Shown here in pieces: positions 21,884-26,707 of a stretch of 26,707 bases of DNA (its first letter is position 1; each line of letters starts with the position of its first letter). The stretch covers positions 1 through 26,707 of the forward strand of contig DATIBT010000031.1 in the NCBI GenBank assembly GCA_035457345.1, given 5' to 3'. The notes under the pieces are model-generated. The model had not been told where the DNA came from and searched no databases. It saw only the letters and a program-made list of their open reading frames with translations. Both the position numbers and the translations under genes were made by a program. The DNA is from DASTDY01 sp035457345. GTDB taxonomy: Bacteria > Patescibacteriota > Saccharimonadia > Saccharimonadales > EFPC-124.

Positions 21884-22798
21884 ATGAATAAACGACACCT
21901 GATACTTGGTTTGCTTGTCGTAGCTGCCGTATTCGTGGCCGGTTATGCGGCACACACGCCAGAGGCGTCCCGCAATGAGGGCGAGAATTTCCCCTTGCTC
22001 GCTAAGCGTTTGTTTATAGAGAAGCCTAACGACACACGCATAAACTTTAGCCCTCTTCGTACAGACCTCAATAAGTATTTTACCGACCGCAAGCTTGAGG
22101 GTAGTGTTTATTTCGAGTATTTGCCGACCGGCACGTCGGTGCGGGTTAATCCCGATGTCCGGTATCGGGCAGCATCGCTCATTAAATTGCCGGTTGCCAT
22201 GGAACTGTACAAAGCGAATGAGTTGGGCAAGATTGACATACATAAAAAGGTCAAGCTCAAACAGGAGTGGTTGAATGCCGGGTATGGCACGTTGTACGAA
22301 AAGGGCGTGGGGTATGAAATAAGTTTGAAAGACGCGGCCGATATTATGCTTAAGGAATCGGACAATACGGCGCTCAGGGTGATTATCGACGCTAATAAGG
22401 ATTTAGATTTAGATAACCGCGCGCTAGCCTCGCTTGACATTGAACTAAGCACCGCCGAGGATGGCGGCATAGATATTGGTACGCGGGCCTACAGCTCTTT
22501 CTTAAAATGTTTGTATTTTGCGTGTTATAACTCGGTAGGAGATTCCCAAACCATTTTACAAACCCTTACCCAGACGCCGTTTAACGACCGTATTGCCGCG
22601 GGGGTGGCCGACAAAAGTATTCCCATTGCCCACAAGATTGGCGTATTTAATTCGCAGGTACAGAGTGATTGTGGGATTGTGTATATGCCCGCTCGTAATT
22701 ATGTGCTCTGCGTTATGCTTCGCGGCGATGATACCCCCGATACTAAGTCCAGGATGGCCGAGATTTCTAAAATAGTGTACGACTTCGTAAAAAACTAG
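21884..22798 (+). CDS. Class-A-beta-lactamase-like serine hydrolase (penicillin-recognising fold), membrane-anchored or secreted
   Basis: 304 residues. The N-terminal hydrophobic segment (MNKRHLILGLLVVAAVFVAG) is a signal peptide or anchor. The catalytic motifs of the serine beta-lactamase/PBP superfamily are in order and at normal spacing: SLIK (Ser98, Lys101), SDN (159-161) and KIG (251-253) in place of KTG. The segment AYGT-like region before SDN and LNAGYGTLYEKGVGYEISLK match the class A layout. I cannot find the ExxLN motif with the general-base glutamate (E166) between SDN and KIG, so hydrolysis of beta-lactams is doubtful and a D,D-peptidase or other wall role is more likely; this is inference. 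The last stop TAG at 22796-22798 overlaps the stop of the convergent kelch gene. Several cysteines (CLYFACYN, SDCGI, VLCVML) are unusual for the family and may form disulfides. Confidence 0.85.
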   Translation: MNKRHLILGLLVVAAVFVAGYAAHTPEASRNEGENFPLLAKRLFIEKPNDTRINFSPLRTDLNKYFTDRKLEGSVYFEYLPTGTSVRVNPDVRYRAASLIKLPVAMELYKANELGKIDIHKKVKLKQEWLNAGYGTLYEKGVGYEISLKDAADIMLKESDNTALRVIIDANKDLDLDNRALASLDIELSTAEDGGIDIGTRAYSSFLKCLYFACYNSVGDSQTILQTLTQTPFNDRIAAGVADKSIPIAHKIGVFNSQVQSDCGIVYMPARNYVLCVMLRGDDTPDTKSRMAEISKIVYDFVKN

Positions 22799-25700
22799 GG
22801 TAACGGACAGTTAGCGTGCTCAGAGCCGCCGCCAGATACGCGGCAAGGAGTATCAAGCGGTTGTTGTTCGCCGCCAGTAAAGGTCTTGCCGTGACGCAGG
22901 CGTTTGCTTGGGTCACTAGTAAAGAAGAGGGAGAGGTCGGCAATGGTTGGGCCGCGGGTCACGTCTTCTGGGTAGCCAAACGTTTTGGACGCATCAATGC
23001 TAATGAAGAAGTAAAAGTAACGCGCGCAGTTTATATTGGTGCCGCTGCCGTCCTTCGGGGTGTAGGGTTCGACCACTCCTAAGGGGACATCGCCAAAGTT
23101 TGTTTCTTGGCCCCAGGTGGTCATATCGGCACTGCCACAGTCGGTCGCGACGCCGTCGGTGTCGTTCATTGAGCGGTAACGCAGCGTCCAGCGTGCACCG
23201 ATGGAGTTGTCAATACCATTCATAAGCCAGGAGTTGGGGAAGACATCGGTGTCGGTGTCAATAAGCCGCGAATATTTCGCCACCTGCGGCTGTGATTTAA
23301 CAGTTGAGTAGTAATGACATTGCACCGTGGCACAGTCTGCAGGTGCCGTACAGCCGCCGCCCATGGTGTATATTTTGCCGTTGGCGTACGCGACCGCGGC
23401 ACCATAGCGGTCGGTAGTGTACTTAACATTCGTCTCGTACCATTCACCGACACCGGTCGGATTATTGCCGCTGGCAATAGTGGTGTTCGCACTTACTGGG
23501 GTGATGAGCGTTTTTGGTGAGCAGGCTGTTGCCGCTGACCGTCCGTTAATAATGTATATGTAACCGTTGGCAGAGACGGCCGTTGCATCACGGAGTGGTC
23601 CTGGCAAGCTAGTGCTATACGACCAGCTATCCACGGTACCGTCACTGTTTATTTGGGTAAATTGAGAATCGCTGAGATAGTTGGTACCGTCAAATCCGCC
23701 AAACAAGTAGAGGTTGTTGGCGTACGCAGTAACTGCCGCGCCACTACGGTCAACATTGAACGCGGTCGATGTTGACCAGCCTGTGGCAATGTTGCCGCCC
23801 GATGACAATTGCGGGCTCACATACACCGTATCGCACACGGTGCCGGTACACGTGCCACCAGAGCCTACACCCCCTACAACGTAGAGCCGGTCATTCCATA
23901 CAGCAGAGCCAAAACGGGTGCGTGCCGAAGGAAGGCCGTTGGTTGCGGCGGTGCCGTTCCAGGTGGGATTCCCCGATGATATGCCAGAGGTGTAGTAAAC
24001 GGTGGTTTGGCCAGTGCCGGCATCGTTTTGACCGCCCATGTAGTAGAGGGTGCCCCCGGCGACCTCCAAGGTGCCCCAAGCGCGATCGGCGGGCAGGGCG
24101 CCACCTGCCGCCCAAGTGCCTACGGTACCATCACTGGTGCTTATGGGCGCATACTCAACACTATTGGTGGCATCGGTACAATCCGTGGCGCTAATGCATC
24201 CGCCCGCCACGTAAAGGTAGCCGTTGTATACGGTTGCGCTGGCGCCCCAGCGGTCTTCGGTGGCGGCGTTCGAAAATGTGTCGTCACTTTGCGCGGTAAA
24301 ATTATTAATTGCCCCGCTGTCGTTGTTGTATAGCTGGAATGTTTGCACGGCAGGCTCAAAACTTGTACATCCGCCAGGACTTGCACCGGCATCACATCCG
24401 CCAAACACATACGCATAGCCATTGGATACGGTCATACTCAGCCCCCAGCGTTGGTTAATGGTGACGTTGGAAGTGGCGAAGGGGTCGATGCTACCATCGC
24501 TCACGTTCATTTTCGCCCATTCAATGAAAGGGATAATGGTGGTCCCGGTGTCTTCGTACCCACCTACCGAGTAAATATGGCCGTTATATCCGAAGCTAAA
24601 TCCGCGGCGCCTACCAACCGAAAGTTTGTTTGGGGACTCAATCCACGTACTGCCCGACACTGCTACGACATTGTTGTTATTGTCGAACTTGGCGTATAAG
24701 ACATCGTCTTTGTCGGCCTCCGCGTTGCTGAAGCCACCGACCAAGAAGATGTAGTTGGCATAGACCGTACCCGAATGGATGCCAAGTCCGTCAATGCCGC
24801 CCGTCCCTGGTGTTGAGTCAATCTGTAATTGGCCCGATGTGGTGCAGCCCGATACGCTGCCGCTCGTAGTGATATTGCATTTATACACCTCGGTTTCGTA
24901 GTCGTTGCCAGCGCAGCCAGCGCCGCCGGTATTAGTGCCACAACCACCGAATATGTAAAGGTTCCCAGGGTTAGTGCCTGCCGATGCCGGATTGGCGCGC
25001 GAGTAGACGTAGGTGTAAGAAAGGTCTTCAGCGATACCTGCAGTAGTCATGTCGACAGTTGACCACGCACCGGTAAGGCTACCGTTTGTGTTGACTGAAT
25101 TGTAATAGATGTTGGTTGTGTTACCTGAACCCGTCAAGCCTCCCACGATGTAAATGCGATTATTAAAAGTAGTAACGCCACCGGCTGCGATACCGGTTGT
25201 GCCGTTTATGCGGTTGGTCGCATCGACACACCAGGCGCCGTAGCTTGTACCCCCGCAGGCGCCTGGGGCGGTCAGCTGTCCACTTGAATTTATGGCGACG
25301 TAAGAAATATTTCCTGTAACATCGAAATCGTCACCAGTGCCTGCGTCAGCACCTTGGCAGGTAAAAGCAATGCAGCCGCCAATGACGTACAGGTAGCCGT
25401 TTAGGATGGTCGACATAGAAAGCATTTGTCCGCCTTCGCCAGCGTCGTCCCCGACGGGTGGCAGGCTGCAGCTATGGGGCGTGCCGCCAGTACAGTTGCC
25501 GCTGCCACTTGCCGACGAAATGTTAACAGTGGATACCTCGCCCGCTGGATTAATCACTCCATAATCAACGTCGGCCAGAGTAGTGGCACATTCGCCCGTT
25601 GTGGTATTTTGTTGCGCACAGCCTCCCAAGCGGTATAAGCCGTTTTGCCAGCCAATAATAGAATACCCAAATCGTTGGTTGGTGAGGTTGGTAATGGATC

Positions 25701-26707
25701 CCCACTCAGATATTGACCCATCGGCGTTGATACTGCCGAGCTGGGTATCGCTGGCCACAGTAGTACAGTAGCCGCTTGCATTGACGGCAGTGCATCCGCC
25801 AGTCAAATAAATATAGGCTCCCCATACTGTCGTGAAGCTGCCGCCCTGTGCGCTTCTGCCGGTAGTGAACGACGTTGTCTGCACCCAGCTGTTCATGGTG
25901 CCATCGCTGTTGAGTTTGCTGTAATACACCGTGTTTTGCATGGTGCCGTTGTTGTTGCCGCCAATAATGTAGATGTAGTCGTTGTAGCCCTGCACAGACA
26001 GCCCATAGCGGGCGCTTGGCAATGCTTGGCCGCTCGACCACGAGCCGAGTTTGCCATTAGGAAGGATGTCGGCAATTTCAACCGTGGTGGCCGCGCCGGA
26101 GTTGGCTGTGGTGTTAGTGTCGCCGCCTATTATGTACATTCTGTTGTTGTAGGCATAGGCGGCATGGTAGGCACGCGCCGTGCCCCCATTAAGGCCGGTA
26201 TCTTGGTACCAATATACCCAGTTATTTTTGTTGGTATCAGTAGGATGCCAAAGTTGAGGTTCGCCATTAGCCCCCAGTTTTGCAATCAAAACTGTGCTCT
26301 CCAGGTTGGTGCCGTCAGAGCCTCCAATGACGTAGAGATATCCGTTATAGGCAACCATGGCATGGCCTCGCCGCGCTTCTGGTAGGTCGTATGCTGAACT
26401 GGTGCACCACCCCGAGCACGCCCCGGTACCTGGGTTTGGGCTTTCTATTGCTAAGGTTGAAGAGTTAAACTTTGCCCAGTTAACGCTCGCCTGCATGGCA
26501 GGTGTTACTGTTGCCGGGTTGATGGCCAGGCTGCTTGCGCCGTAGTCGTCGTTAATTGAGTTGTCAGCAAAGGTGGCAGTGCCTGTCGATACGCCAGATG
26601 CTGGCGGGTTATCGAGCGCTGCCGCGGCAAATGCGCAGTTGCCGCTGGCTGCGGCACTACTGGCGCCTGAATCAATTTTTGTGTGGCCGCTTGGCACCCA
26701 GCCAGTT
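22795..26707 (-). CDS. Giant kelch-repeat surface protein, 5' end off window
   Basis: At least 1303 residues; the frame is open to the right edge (a GTG at 26697 is only internal), so the N terminus is missing. I count 17 kelch blades by their YLYVIGG-type strand (for example GYLYVIGG, NRMYIIGG, DYIYIIGG, GNLYIFGG, NNLYLFGG), enough for two or three six- or seven-bladed propellers. Many blades carry paired cysteines right after the GG (GGCTAVNASGYCTT, GGCAQQNTTTGECATT, GGCDAGASPGGCTS), likely disulfide-locked loops, so the protein is outside the cell. Blades alternate with LNSDGTMNSWVQTT-type segments. The end (about residues 1150-1290) is a non-kelch, jelly-roll-like domain (FPNSWLMNGIDNSIGARWTL) followed by SKRLRHGKTFTGGEQQPLD and a Cys/Gly/Ser tail, which may serve as a sorting or anchoring signal. 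A role as adhesin or receptor-binding protein is inferred. The stop overlaps that of the gene at 21884. Confidence 0.85.
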   Translation of the reverse strand, partial: TGWVPSGHTKIDSGASSAAASGNCAFAAAALDNPPASGVSTGTATFADNSINDDYGASSLAINPATVTPAMQASVNWAKFNSSTLAIESPNPGTGACSGWCTSSAYDLPEARRGHAMVAYNGYLYVIGGSDGTNLESTVLIAKLGANGEPQLWHPTDTNKNNWVYWYQDTGLNGGTARAYHAAYAYNNRMYIIGGDTNTTANSGAATTVEIADILPNGKLGSWSSGQALPSARYGLSVQGYNDYIYIIGGNNNGTMQNTVYYSKLNSDGTMNSWVQTTSFTTGRSAQGGSFTTVWGAYIYLTGGCTAVNASGYCTTVASDTQLGSINADGSISEWGSITNLTNQRFGYSIIGWQNGLYRLGGCAQQNTTTGECATTLADVDYGVINPAGEVSTVNISSASGSGNCTGGTPHSCSLPPVGDDAGEGGQMLSMSTILNGYLYVIGGCIAFTCQGADAGTGDDFDVTGNISYVAINSSGQLTAPGACGGTSYGAWCVDATNRINGTTGIAAGGVTTFNNRIYIVGGLTGSGNTTNIYYNSVNTNGSLTGAWSTVDMTTAGIAEDLSYTYVYSRANPASAGTNPGNLYIFGGCGTNTGGAGCAGNDYETEVYKCNITTSGSVSGCTTSGQLQIDSTPGTGGIDGLGIHSGTVYANYIFLVGGFSNAEADKDDVLYAKFDNNNNVVAVSGSTWIESPNKLSVGRRRGFSFGYNGHIYSVGGYEDTGTTIIPFIEWAKMNVSDGSIDPFATSNVTINQRWGLSMTVSNGYAYVFGGCDAGASPGGCTSFEPAVQTFQLYNNDSGAINNFTAQSDDTFSNAATEDRWGASATVYNGYLYVAGGCISATDCTDATNSVEYAPISTSDGTVGTWAAGGALPADRAWGTLEVAGGTLYYMGGQNDAGTGQTTVYYTSGISSGNPTWNGTAATNGLPSARTRFGSAVWNDRLYVVGGVGSGGTCTGTVCDTVYVSPQLSSGGNIATGWSTSTAFNVDRSGAAVTAYANNLYLFGGFDGTNYLSDSQFTQINSDGTVDSWSYSTSLPGPLRDATAVSANGYIYIINGRSAATACSPKTLITPVSANTTIASGNNPTGVGEWYETNVKYTTDRYGAAVAYANGKIYTMGGGCTAPADCATVQCHYYSTVKSQPQVAKYSRLIDTDTDVFPNSWLMNGIDNSIGARWTLRYRSMNDTDGVATDCGSADMTTWGQETNFGDVPLGVVEPYTPKDGSGTNINCARYFYFFISIDASKTFGYPEDVTRGPTIADLSLFFTSDPSKRLRHGKTFTGGEQQPLDTPCRVSGGGSEHANCPLP

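Noticed and set aside
22795..26707. Tandem DNA repeat or CRISPR-like array suggested by recurring phrases
   Set aside because: The repetition comes from kelch codons with varied spacing and sequence; there are no identical direct repeats with uniform spacers.

Overview
The window most resembles a small-genome Patescibacterium, probably a Candidatus Saccharibacteria (TM7). This rests on recognised protein architecture rather than a phylogenetic marker: secreted lysozyme-like proteins with tandem C-terminal Ig-like domains, many single-pass membrane proteins with short Ala/Pro/Lys-rich ectodomains, GtrA and polyprenyl-phosphate sugar transferases, a kelch surface protein, and very tight gene packing. 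TGA ends the GtrA-like gene (18438-18440) and the LexA-like gene (18899-18901), so this is the standard bacterial code, unlike the UGA=Gly lineages of the same radiation. A host-adapted actinobacterial relative is a less likely alternative.

Layout. 1-2248 (-): secreted PGRP-type amidase with Ig-like domains, cut by the left edge. 2381-7182 (+): an operon alternating small membrane-anchored proteins with two lysozyme-like secreted enzymes that share one triple-Ig module. 7201-10176 (+): mannose-1-phosphate guanylyltransferase and a membrane-anchored beta-propeller protein. 10182-10700 (-): single-pass membrane protein. 10923-12905 (+): secreted CHAP enzyme with four cysteine-containing repeats. 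12999-16613 (-): polysaccharide operon galE, polyprenyl-phosphate sugar-phosphotransferase, GT4 glycosyltransferase. 16666-18901 (+): O-antigen-ligase-like protein, GtrA-like protein and a LexA-like HTH protein without a protease domain. 18972-19046 (+): tRNA-Asn(GTT) with a clear promoter and terminator. 19175-22798: a small acidic protein, a CPBP membrane protease, two more single-pass membrane proteins and a class-A-beta-lactamase-like serine hydrolase. 22795-26707 (-): a giant kelch-repeat surface protein cut by the right edge.

How it fits together. Almost everything concerns the cell envelope: four catalytic types of candidate peptidoglycan hydrolase (amidase, two lysozyme/transglycosylase-like folds, CHAP), a penicillin-recognising-fold enzyme, a sugar-polymer pathway (GDP-mannose supply, UDP-Gal/Glc interconversion, lipid-linked initiation, elongation, polymerase/ligase) and a large putative adhesin. 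In an epibiont these would plausibly serve self-wall remodelling, capsule or glycoprotein building, and attachment to or breaching of a host cell; the host part is inference.

Regulatory signals stand out. Many genes have a -10 hexamer only 6-7 nt before the start codon and no Shine-Dalgarno, which suggests leaderless mRNAs. A minority (10923, 10700, 14141, 8311) have a recognisable Shine-Dalgarno. Convergent genes can share or abut their stop codons (CTAG at 22795-22798, TAATTA at 20935-20940). No insertion sequence, CRISPR array, rRNA or replication origin was seen, and no gene-free stretch exceeds about 225 nt.
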